From Clostridiales bacterium (GTDB lineage: Bacteria; Bacillota; Sulfobacillia; UBA995), in the NCBI GenBank assembly GCA_003517845.1, contig DOZU01000156.1:1-5294 (forward strand): DNA of 5,294 bases, read 5' to 3'. The notes beneath the pieces were generated by a model. The model searched no databases. It was not told the DNA's origin and was given only the letters and a program-made list of their open reading frames with translations. Below, piece after piece: positions 1 through 5,294 of this stretch. Position numbers and translations under genes: made by a program. Each line of letters starts with the position of its first letter. The stretch's first letter is position 1.

Positions 1-494
1 AGCAACAGGGCCGGATGGTTCACCAGGGCCCGGGCGATGGCGACGCGCTGCATCTCGCCGCCGCTCAACTGCCGGGGCAGATGCCGGCGGCGATGGGCCA
101 GTCCCACCCGGTCGATGAGTTCATCGGTGCGGTCCGCGGCCTGCGCTCCGAACATCCTGGGCAACTGGACATTCTCGCGCACGGTGAGCGTGGGGATCAG
201 GTGAAATTGCTGAAAGACGAACCCCACTTCCCGGCGGCGAATTCCCACCAGTTCCCGCTCGGGAAGCCCGGCGACTTCCCGGCCGTTCAGGCGGTAGCTG
301 CCGGAGCTTGGCCGGTCGAGACAGCCCAGCAGGTTCAGCAGCGTGGTCTTGCCCGACCCGGAGGCGCCGACGACGGCGATGAACTGCCCCCGGGTCACGC
401 TGAGGTCGGCTCGCCACAACGCGCGGACGGACTCGCTGCCCCGCCGGTATACCTTGGACAGACCTTGAGCCTGGACGATCAGGTCATCACTCAC
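1..494 (-). CDS. ABC transporter ATP-binding protein, MacB/LolD type (second ATPase; 3' end beyond window)
   Basis: Cytoplasmic ATPase expected to drive the permease encoded just upstream. 164 residues are visible; the family is usually about 220-240 residues, so the C-terminal third is outside the window. Visible motifs: Walker A GASGSGKT (43-50), Q-loop glutamine 95 in FVFQQFHLIP, and ABC signature LSGGE (143-147) followed by MQRVAIARAL. Walker B, D-loop and H-loop are not in view. The FQQFHLIPTLT segment is typical of LolD/MacB/FtsE-like ATPases that pair with FtsX-fold permeases. The start is GTG at 494-492, overlapping the permease 3' end by 8 bases, with GGAGG at 504-508 nine bases upstream. 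The nearby out-of-frame ATG meets a stop after one more codon. It is a diverged paralogue of the ATPase at 2894-3595, sharing LGCLDRPSSGSY after Walker A. Family assignment is secure; substrate unknown. Confidence 0.93.
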   Translation of the reverse strand, partial: MSDDLIVQAQGLSKVYRRGSESVRALWRADLSVTRGQFIAVVGASGSGKTTLLNLLGCLDRPSSGSYRLNGREVAGLPERELVGIRRREVGFVFQQFHLIPTLTVRENVQLPRMFGAQAADRTDELIDRVGLAHRRRHLPRQLSGGEMQRVAIARALVNHPALL

Positions 495-1629
495 TGCGGA
501 TGGCCTCCATGGGGCTGATCCGCGCGGCCCGCCATGCGGGAGGCAACCCGGCAGCCAACCCCAGGGCGACGGCGGCGCCCAGGCTCGTCAGGGCTGCCGG
601 CAAGCTGAAGGCCAGGATATCGCCGCCGGGCGCAAAGGGGACTACCCGCCGGACAGCGGCCTCAATGGCGCCGGCGACCGCCAGCGGCAGCGCCACCCCC
701 AACAGTCCGCCCGCCAGTCCAAGCAATATGCTCTCCGTCCAAACCAGCATGAGGATATCGCCCGCCCCCGCCCCCACTGCCTTCATCATGCCGATCTCCC
801 GCGTGCGTTCGAAAATGGCCGTCATGATGGCGTTCAAGATGCCGATTGCCCCGACCAGGATGGTGACGATGGTGATGGAGCGGACCATGGCCTGGGCAGC
901 GCCCATCAGGGTACGGGCGGTGCCCAACACCTGGGTCATGGTGATGGCCTGCACGTCCGGTATCGCTTCCACCTGTCGCGCCACTTCGCCGACTGCCCGG
1001 AGGTCATCCAATTGAATGGCCACGGCCGTCAGTCGGCCGGCGGCTCCGAACAACTCCTGGGCGGTCCCCAGCGGCAAGTAGATGAACTGGTCGTCCTGAG
1101 AACCCGTCGGTTCGAGGATGCCGGTCACGGTAAACGACCGGCCGCCCAGGGCCAGGGGATCGCCAATCTTCAGTCCCAGCTTGGCCGCCTTGTCCGCCGG
1201 CAGGATGACGGAGAGGGGATCGGGAAAGAGCCGGCCGCGGATGACCCACCATGGTTTGAGGGCCAGCCCGACTTCGTCCATCCCCATGACGATCACAGGC
1301 CGATCGCCCTCGATCGACTGGTTCATGAACAGGCCGCCGGCCAGGCCGACCCCGGGCAGGTCGCGGATCCGGCCGAGGTGCGCCTCATCAAGATACCGGC
1401 CCCCGACCCCTCCATGGATGATCAGCGCCGCGGCCTCGTAAGGGCACCCTTTGGCCACCGCCAGCAACTGGGCCCCGGTATTGGCCAAAGCTCGCCGCAG
1501 CCCCTGGTCGAGGCCCCGGTCCAGGGAGAATGAGGTGAAGAGCATGGCAATGCCGAGAGCAACGCCCACTGCGGTCAGGATCGAGCGTACCGGGCGACGG
1601 ATCAGGTTCTTGAGGGCCAGGAGGACCAT
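487..1629 (-). CDS. FtsX-family ABC transporter permease (second permease, MacB-like)
   Basis: Membrane subunit of an ABC exporter, 380 residues. The layout is that of MacB/FtsX: a short cytoplasmic N-terminus (LALKNLIRRPVRS), TM1 about 15-35, a large extracytoplasmic domain about 36-247, then three C-terminal helices at roughly 248-272, 291-325 and 337-365. The coupling segment ERTREIGMMKAVGA (274-287) and the C-terminal PAWRAARISPMEAIRSE (364-380) are family hallmarks. The extracytoplasmic domain carries GCPYEAAALIIHGG (61-74), absent from the neighbouring permease; Cys62 is the only cysteine I see. I chose ATG 1629 because AGGAGG (1638-1643) lies eight bases upstream and the first residues match how the family begins. 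A TTG at 1701 would add 24 polar residues with no family likeness. It overlaps the downstream ATPase by 8 bases, so the two are probably coupled partners. Substrate unknown. Confidence 0.92.
   Translation of the reverse strand: MVLLALKNLIRRPVRSILTAVGVALGIAMLFTSFSLDRGLDQGLRRALANTGAQLLAVAKGCPYEAAALIIHGGVGGRYLDEAHLGRIRDLPGVGLAGGLFMNQSIEGDRPVIVMGMDEVGLALKPWWVIRGRLFPDPLSVILPADKAAKLGLKIGDPLALGGRSFTVTGILEPTGSQDDQFIYLPLGTAQELFGAAGRLTAVAIQLDDLRAVGEVARQVEAIPDVQAITMTQVLGTARTLMGAAQAMVRSITIVTILVGAIGILNAIMTAIFERTREIGMMKAVGAGAGDILMLVWTESILLGLAGGLLGVALPLAVAGAIEAAVRRVVPFAPGGDILAFSLPAALTSLGAAVALGLAAGLPPAWRAARISPMEAIRSE
504..508 (-). promoter_or_regulatory. Ribosome binding site of the second ATPase, inside the permease coding sequence
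   Basis: GGAGG on the minus strand, nine bases before the GTG at 494. It lies in the final codons of the permease (ATG GAG GCC) and decides the GTG start. The arrangement suggests translation of the ATPase is coupled to termination of the permease. Confidence 0.65.
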
Positions 1630-1637
1630 GAGTTCCC

Positions 1638-1643
1638 CCTCCT
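1638..1643 (-). promoter_or_regulatory. Ribosome binding site of the second permease, partly inside a hairpin
   Basis: AGGAGG eight bases before ATG 1629. It is the main reason for preferring this start over TTG 1701. Four of its six bases fall in the 3' arm of the perfect stem at 1640-1680, and a fifth can form a G-U pair, so the site may be masked when the hairpin folds. Confidence 0.7.
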
Positions 1644-1680
1644 CCCGGGCCGCACCAGCCCGCCTTGCGTCCCGGGAGGA
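1640..1680 (-). promoter_or_regulatory. Inverted repeat / RNA hairpin masking a Shine-Dalgarno site
   Basis: The arms at 1671-1680 (RNA UCCUCCCGGG) and 1640-1649 (RNA CCCGGGAGGA) are perfect 10-base complements. Inside them, after a one-by-one mismatch, a second 4-base pairing (CGCA with UGCG) closes an 11-base loop. The 5' arm is effectively an anti-Shine-Dalgarno sequence. The hairpin sits in the only sizeable gap of the cluster, just before the second permease. No U-tract follows, so it is not a canonical terminator. It could restrain translation of the second permease-ATPase pair or stabilise a processed transcript end; both roles are inferred. Confidence 0.6.
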
Positions 1681-1727
1681 ATTCGACCGGCTCCCCGGCA
1701 AACCCTTCGGCGCCGCTCATACCTCGG

Positions 1728-2897
1728 CTAGTCGTGCCGCAAAGCCTCCACGGGCTCGAGCAGGCTCGCCTGGCGAGCAGGATATACCCCGAAAAACAGC
1801 CCGACGGCCACCGCGAACCCGAAAGCGATCAGGATCACGGCCGGCGATAGCACGGCCCTCCATCCCGCCAGGCTGGAGACCAGGACTGACAGGAGCCATC
1901 CGAGGCCGATACCGATCACGCCGCCGCTGAGACTCAGCAGGACGGCCTCCAGGAGGAACTGCGTACGGATGTCCCGGCGGCGGGCGCCGAGCGCCTTGCG
2001 GATGCCGATTTCCCGAGTGCGTTCGCTGACCGAGACCAGCATGATGTTCATGATGCCAATCCCGCCTACCAGCAGCGATATTCCCGCTATCGCTCCCAGG
2101 AGCAGGCTAAGGGTCTGGGTGACCTCCCCCATCGTCGCCAAGAGTTCGTCCTGGCTCGTGATGTTGACGGCCTCCGGCCGGGGAAAGCGCCTTTCATATA
2201 TCGCGGTCAGGTGGGTGACCGCCGAGCGCGCATCGTCCGCGCTCCTGGCGCGAGCATAGATCACGTCGATCCGGTCAGTGCCCTGAAGGCGTTGTCCGGC
2301 GAGGATGGGTATGTAGACGACGTCGTCCTGATCTTGCCCCATAGCGGCACCCCGGGAGTCGGTCACGCCCACGACCGTGAACGGCTGGCCCCGGATAGAG
2401 ATGGTTTCCCCCAGGGGATTGACGGTCCCGAACACCTCGCTCGCCACGGTAGGACCGAGTACGGCTACCCGGGTCCGCCGGCTGGACTCGTCGGAGTTCA
2501 GGAAGCGGCCTGACGCGACGGTGATCTCCCTTATTCGGGCGTAGTCGGCCGTCACGGCCTCGATCTGCGTATCGTGGGAGGCACCGCGGTGTTCGACGGG
2601 GGACGGGAAGCTCATGGCGGGGGCGGCCGCCTCGACGGTGGGCACGCGGTCCACGATCTCCTCCGCCTCGGCCAGGGTGAAGACGCCACCAGCCCGCGGG
2701 TTCGGCCGCACGAAGATCACGTGCGCCCCCATGGCTTGAATCTGATCGGTGATGGTCGCGCCCGCACCTTGCCCGACCGATACCAGCGCGGTCACCGCGG
2801 CCACGCCGATGATCATCCCTAGCGCGGTGAGCAGCGAGCGGAGCTTGTTGGCGCGCAAACTGCGCCAGGCGACCCGGACGAACTCCAGGAGCTTCAC
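1728..2897 (-). CDS. MacB-type FtsX-family ABC transporter permease (first permease)
   Basis: Membrane subunit of a MacB/YknZ-like exporter, 389 residues. TM1 about 20-42 (LRSLLTALGMIIGVAAVTAL), then the extracytoplasmic MacB_PCD-type domain about 43-262, with typical elements such as GASHDTQIEAVTADYARIR and GQPFTVVGVTD. The FtsX core follows: TM2 about 263-288 (GGIGIMNIMLVSVSERT), coupling segment SERTREIGIRKALGA (291-305), TM3 about 311-341, TM4 about 352-372, and the canonical tail PARQASLLEPVEALRHD. This is very close to the MacB consensus, but the ATPase is a separate protein, as in the Bacillus YknY/YknZ arrangement, rather than fused as in E. coli MacB. The start is GTG 2897, overlapping the ATPase stop as GTGA, with GAGGTG (2905-2910) seven bases upstream. 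Tight packing implies it partners the ATPase before it. Family secure; substrate not determinable. Confidence 0.95.
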   Translation of the reverse strand: MKLLEFVRVAWRSLRANKLRSLLTALGMIIGVAAVTALVSVGQGAGATITDQIQAMGAHVIFVRPNPRAGGVFTLAEAEEIVDRVPTVEAAAPAMSFPSPVEHRGASHDTQIEAVTADYARIREITVASGRFLNSDESSRRTRVAVLGPTVASEVFGTVNPLGETISIRGQPFTVVGVTDSRGAAMGQDQDDVVYIPILAGQRLQGTDRIDVIYARARSADDARSAVTHLTAIYERRFPRPEAVNITSQDELLATMGEVTQTLSLLLGAIAGISLLVGGIGIMNIMLVSVSERTREIGIRKALGARRRDIRTQFLLEAVLLSLSGGVIGIGLGWLLSVLVSSLAGWRAVLSPAVILIAFGFAVAVGLFFGVYPARQASLLEPVEALRHD

Positions 2898-3595
2898 TGG
2901 TCCTCACCTCGCCGCGCAGTGCGTTCATCGGCCACGATCCGGCCATCGCGGAGGCGCACTACCCGCTCGGCATAGCGGGCCAGCGCCTCCTCATGGGTCA
3001 CCACTACGACGGTGATCCCCTGCCGCCAGGATTCCTCGAACAGACCGATCACCTCCCGGCCCGTCACCGTATCCAGATTGCCGGTGGGTTCGTCGGCGAA
3101 GATCACCGATGGTTCGCCCACCAGGCTCCGGGCGATGGCCACGCGCTGCTGCTCGCCTCCCGACAGTTCGGAAGGCAGATGGTGAAGGCGATCGGCTAAC
3201 CCCACCCGGGCCAGGGCCCGCTCGGCCCGCCGTCGCCGTTCGCGTCCTGGTACGCCGCGGTAAACCAGCGGCACCTCGACGTTCTCCATGGCGTCCAGGC
3301 GGGGCAACAGGTTGTAGCTCTGGAACACGAACCCCATCCGACAGTTGCGGAAATCGGCCAGGGAATCATCGCCCTTGGTGGTCAGATCCTCGCCCTCCAG
3401 GAGATAGCTGCCGCTACTTGGGCGATCGAGGCACCCCAGGATGTGCATCAGCGTGGACTTTCCCGAGCCGGACGGCCCCATGATCGCCAGGAACTGGCCG
3501 CGGGGTATGGTCAGGTCGACCTCGCGCAAGGCGGCCACGGTGACCCGGCGACCCATCGCATAGAGCTTGGTCACGCCCTCCATTTTGAACACCAT
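2894..3595 (-). CDS. ABC transporter ATP-binding protein, MacB/YknY type (first ATPase)
   Basis: Complete 233-residue cytoplasmic ATPase, the usual length for this family. Motifs in order: Walker A GPSGSGKS (40-47), Q-loop glutamine 92 in FVFQSYNLLPRL, signature LSGGE (144-148) followed by QQRVAIARSL, Walker B VIFADE (164-169) with catalytic Glu169, D-loop TGNLD (171-175), and H-loop His201 in VVVVTHEEALARYAERVVRLRDG. All key residues are present, so it should be active. FQSYNLLP and the ARYAERVVRLRDGRI ending are typical of ATPases serving MacB/LolE-like permeases. ATG 3595 is preceded by AGGAGG (3600-3605) four bases upstream, which overlaps the adaptor's stop codon. The 3' end shares GTGA with the permease start. 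Translational coupling across adaptor, ATPase and permease is likely. Confidence 0.96.
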   Translation of the reverse strand: MVFKMEGVTKLYAMGRRVTVAALREVDLTIPRGQFLAIMGPSGSGKSTLMHILGCLDRPSSGSYLLEGEDLTTKGDDSLADFRNCRMGFVFQSYNLLPRLDAMENVEVPLVYRGVPGRERRRRAERALARVGLADRLHHLPSELSGGEQQRVAIARSLVGEPSVIFADEPTGNLDTVTGREVIGLFEESWRQGITVVVVTHEEALARYAERVVRLRDGRIVADERTARRGEDQ

Positions 3596-3599
3596 CAGT

Positions 3600-3605
3600 C
3601 CTCCT
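3600..3605 (-). promoter_or_regulatory. Ribosome binding site of the first ATPase, overlapping the adaptor stop codon
   Basis: The adaptor stop and the binding site merge as TAGGAGG, four bases before ATG 3595. Ribosomes ending the adaptor would be placed to restart on the ATPase. Confidence 0.7.
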
Positions 3606-5181
3606 AACGGCCGGAAGGTTGGCTGGGTGTCTGTCGCTGGCGCATCCCCGGCAGCATCGGCATCGACCGCGGCAGCTGATCCGTGCCCGCCGCATCCCCC
3701 AGCGCAACCCGATCGCCTTCCTCGAGTCCACCGAGCACCTCGACCAGCCGGGTACCGGCGATCCCGACCTCGATCAGGCGGGGCATGACCTGGCCGTCGA
3801 CGAGCACTCGCACCGTGCCGGTGTTTCCCCGCACCTGTACCGCCTCCGCCGGGACCACCAGCACCCCTTCCCGCCGTTCAATGGTTATCATCGCCTCGGC
3901 GGTCATACCGCTCCGCAACTGCGCTTCCGGGTTGGGTACGCGGATGGTTACCGCGAAAGTGGTCACGCCGTCGCCGGCGTCGCCCTCCAGAGCTACGCGG
4001 ATGACCTCTCCATCGTAGACGGCATCCCCGGCGGCCTCGACCGTGACTTGGACGGGCATGCCCGGACGCACCCCGGCGATGTCCAGCTCGTCAACGTCGA
4101 TCGCCAGTTCCATGACGCTGAGGTCGCTGACCACGGCCAGTTCATCGCCAACTCGGACGGTTTCCCCGGGCGTCGCGGTCACGCGCACCACCGTCCCCGC
4201 AACCGGGCTGATCACCCGTAAGGCGGCCCGGTCTCCGGTCGCCTTCCGCAGTCGGGATCTCGCGACCTCCACCGCCAGTTCCCGTGACTGCCGCGCTTCC
4301 TGCAACAGCGTCTCGCTGAAGCCGATCAGTCGCGCACCGGAAGCTACCACGCTGCCTTCCCGCACGTACACCTGTTCAACCCGGCCATCGGTCGTCGCCG
4401 TCACTCGGACCGACTCCGGCGCCAGCCCGACCCCCGAACGTTGGATCGTGCCGCCCGCGGTATGAATCCAGGCATCGCCGGTCATGCCGGCCCGCAGGAG
4501 TTGCCCGCCGCCCACATCCACCCACACCGGAGTCACCCAGGTCCGCCCATCGGCCGACGCTACCTGGTTGTCCGCCACCTCCCGGACCCGGCCTTCGAAC
4601 GCCCCGCTGAACTCGGCAAATCGCAGTTCCACCCGATCGCCCGCCGAGATCTTGACGGCTTCCGCGGGAGTGACGTGGACCTCGAATACTGACCCCTGGG
4701 GCTCGACGACCGCGAGCACTTGCCCTTCCCGAACCGATTCGCCGGGGACAGCCGTCACTTCCCGTACCCGGCCTTCGATCGGCGAGGTCAGAAACGGCGA
4801 ACCCCCGGCCATGTCCCCAAGGAAATCGCTGAGTTCGCGTTGGGCCCGGACCAGATCGAGCTGTGCCTGGCGCTCGGCGATTTCCAGGTCGTCGTTGACC
4901 AACTCGAGCAAGACGTCGGCCTCGGCGACCTGCATTCCCTCCTCGCCGAGGATCCTGTCCACCTTTCCGCCCACTTCCGACCGCACCACCCGGCGCTCCC
5001 CGGGCATGAGCGTCCCCGAGCCGGTCACCGTCAGCTCGACGGTGCCCCGGCGCACCGGGAGGACGACGAGGTCCCCGGCGGCCTCCCCGGCCCGGTCTCG
5101 GCCCCGCCACCAGACGACCCCGTATGCCGATAACCCGGCCAGGGCCACGATGAGCAGCACCGCCAACAGCTTCCGCCGCAT
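3604..5181 (-). CDS. HlyD/MacA-type periplasmic adaptor (membrane fusion protein) with two tandem modules
   Basis: Adaptor of the exporter, 525 residues, against roughly 350-420 for a typical MacA/YknX. A basic start (MRRK) and hydrophobic stretch (5-25) form a signal anchor; the rest is extracytoplasmic. Module 1: lipoyl halves about 68-97 (GGKVDRILGEEGMQV) and 131-161 (SPIEGRVREVTAVPGESVREG) around a short helical segment 98-128, then beta-barrel about 165-239 ending in RAGMTGDAWI. Module 2 repeats this order: lipoyl halves about 260-290 (DGRVEQVYVREGSVV) and 323-353 (SPVAGTVVRVTATPGETVRVG), helical segment 291-318, and barrel about 356-437 ending in RSGMTAEAMITI. A membrane-proximal domain (438-495, VLVVPAEAVQV onward) and a Met/Pro-rich tail follow. 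ATG 5181 has AGGAGG (5189-5194) seven bases upstream and starts directly on the anchor; the upstream GTG 5277 would add 32 residues without a ribosome site. First gene of the cluster. Confidence 0.93.
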   Translation of the reverse strand: MRRKLLAVLLIVALAGLSAYGVVWWRGRDRAGEAAGDLVVLPVRRGTVELTVTGSGTLMPGERRVVRSEVGGKVDRILGEEGMQVAEADVLLELVNDDLEIAERQAQLDLVRAQRELSDFLGDMAGGSPFLTSPIEGRVREVTAVPGESVREGQVLAVVEPQGSVFEVHVTPAEAVKISAGDRVELRFAEFSGAFEGRVREVADNQVASADGRTWVTPVWVDVGGGQLLRAGMTGDAWIHTAGGTIQRSGVGLAPESVRVTATTDGRVEQVYVREGSVVASGARLIGFSETLLQEARQSRELAVEVARSRLRKATGDRAALRVISPVAGTVVRVTATPGETVRVGDELAVVSDLSVMELAIDVDELDIAGVRPGMPVQVTVEAAGDAVYDGEVIRVALEGDAGDGVTTFAVTIRVPNPEAQLRSGMTAEAMITIERREGVLVVPAEAVQVRGNTGTVRVLVDGQVMPRLIEVGIAGTRLVEVLGGLEEGDRVALGDAAGTDQLPRSMPMLPGMRQRQTPSQPSGR

Positions 5182-5208
5182 GCCAACACCTCCTGCGCCC
5201 AATATAAT
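5180..5208 (+). promoter_or_regulatory. Candidate divergent promoter on the plus strand
   Basis: A perfect TATAAT (5203-5208) lies 17 bases after ATGCCA (5180-5185, 4 of 6 matches to TTGACA). This is the optimal spacing for the housekeeping sigma factor, and the promoter faces right. It shares its -10 bases with the minus-strand candidate. A TATAAT in DNA this GC-rich is notable, but one hexamer can occur by chance. Confidence 0.35.
5189..5194 (-). promoter_or_regulatory. Ribosome binding site of the adaptor gene
   Basis: A full AGGAGG (continuing to AGGAGGTG) seven bases before ATG 5181. It settles the start at 5181 instead of the longer open frame beginning at GTG 5277. Confidence 0.8.
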
Positions 5209-5232
5209 GGCCCCAGGTTGCAGAATGATGAA
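5204..5232 (-). promoter_or_regulatory. Candidate promoter for the exporter cluster
   Basis: On the minus strand a -10-like CATTAT (5204-5209, 4 of 6 matches to TATAAT; the overlapping TATATT at 5201-5206 matches 5 of 6) lies 17 bases from a weak -35-like TTCATC (5227-5232, 3 of 6 matches). It is the only clear AT-rich island before the first gene. The implied transcription start would be around 5194-5197, very close to the ribosome site, which weakens the case. The true promoter could also lie beyond the window. Confidence 0.3.
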
Positions 5233-5294
5233 GAGGTTGTGGAGGATCGGTGACGGTCCGCGCGCGGCAGCGATCACGGTAATGCTCGTGGCCA
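5225..5294 (+). CDS. Possible 5' end of a divergent gene, unidentified (truncated by window)
   Basis: From ATG 5225 (or the adjacent ATG 5228) the plus strand is open to the window edge, 23 codons. The peptide starts MMKRLWRIGDGPRAAAITVM and ends LVA: a basic start leading into a hydrophobic stretch, as at the N-terminus of a membrane or exported protein. A plus-strand TATAAT lies 17 bases upstream. Against it, no good Shine-Dalgarno sequence precedes the ATG, and 23 open codons in GC-rich DNA mean little. No family can be named. Confidence 0.25.
   Translation, partial: MMKRLWRIGDGPRAAAITVMLVA

Noticed and set aside
121..417. Minus-strand frame of 98 codons inside the second ATPase
   Set aside because: Out-of-frame reading of the ATPase. 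The correct frame from GTG 494 gives Walker A, Q-loop and signature motifs without interruption.
500..1015. Plus-strand open frame of 171 codons opposite the second permease
   Set aside because: It is low-complexity (Ala, Arg, Pro, Thr, Met) and antisense to a clear FtsX-family gene, and it has no recognisable domain. Long antisense frames are expected in GC-rich coding DNA.
1012..1533. Plus-strand open frame of 173 codons opposite the second permease
   Set aside because: Antisense shadow with no family features. The opposite strand has a full permease topology here.
1640..1680. Intrinsic terminator between the two permease genes
   Set aside because: The stem is strong, but the minus strand continues GGGGGAACTC with no U-tract, so a leader or processing hairpin is the better reading.
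1630..1701. N-terminal extension of the second permease from TTG 1701
   Set aside because: It adds 24 polar residues not seen in the family, with no ribosome site before the TTG. AGGAGG stands eight bases before ATG 1629.
1388..1720. Small gene beginning at ATG 1720 in the gap between the two permeases
   Set aside because: The frame runs into the permease as a Gly/Pro-rich shadow, the GAGG before the ATG is too close to act, and no domain is visible.
3619..4221. Plus-strand open frame of 200 codons opposite the adaptor
   Set aside because: The composition is His/Arg/Asp-rich with no domain. The minus strand encodes lipoyl, barrel and membrane-proximal segments in this stretch.
4376..5110. 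Minus-strand frame of 244 codons overlapping the adaptor in another frame
   Set aside because: Gly/Arg/Pro-rich shadow translation. The adaptor frame has clear family motifs and a ribosome binding site.
5258..5267. Perfect 10-base palindrome CCGCGCGCGG upstream of the adaptor gene as an operator
   Set aside because: It is a simple alternating CG run in GC-rich DNA, about 77 bases from the adaptor start and upstream of the candidate -35. There is no second copy or known operator match to support it.
5182..5277. N-terminal extension of the adaptor from GTG 5277
   Set aside because: It would place 32 residues before a normal signal anchor. The strong AGGAGG and ATG at 5181 explain the start fully.

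Overview
The window is a block of high-GC bacterial DNA (about two-thirds G+C, judged by eye). One minus-strand gene cluster, read right to left, fills almost all of it. Each of the five genes has a recognisable Shine-Dalgarno sequence, four of them close to AGGAGG/GGAGG. The adaptor has short coiled-coil segments, unlike a TolC-docking MacA. Together these fit a high-GC Firmicutes-like or other TolC-independent bacterium better than a typical proteobacterium, but the sequence does not fix the taxonomy.

Layout, in order of transcription: (1) 5182-5294, an upstream region with an AT-rich island that could be a two-way promoter and, on the plus strand, the possible start of a divergent gene cut off by the window edge. 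(2) 5181-3604, a membrane-anchored HlyD/MacA-type adaptor of 525 residues that appears to contain two tandem lipoyl/beta-barrel modules. (3) 3595-2894, a complete MacB/LolD-type ABC ATPase. (4) 2897-1728, a MacB-type FtsX-family permease. (5) a 98-base gap (1630-1727) with a strong hairpin whose 3' arm contains most of the next gene's ribosome binding site. (6) 1629-487, a second, diverged FtsX-family permease with a CPYE motif. (7) 494-1, a second ABC ATPase truncated by the window edge before Walker B.

The first four gene positions are tightly packed (8-base gap, then 4-base overlap), and the last two genes overlap by 8 bases, so each ATPase-permease pair is probably translationally coupled. 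The genes read as one exporter locus: one adaptor serving two MacB-like ATPase/permease pairs arranged in mirror order (ATPase-permease, permease-ATPase). MacB/YknZ-type systems use ATP hydrolysis in the cytoplasm to drive movements of an extracytoplasmic domain that expel peptides, lipids, antibiotics or toxins. The substrate cannot be told from this sequence. The points most worth a second look are the duplicated adaptor alongside two transporter pairs, the Shine-Dalgarno-masking hairpin, and the possible bidirectional promoter. No RNA gene, mobile element, CRISPR array or terminator was recognised.
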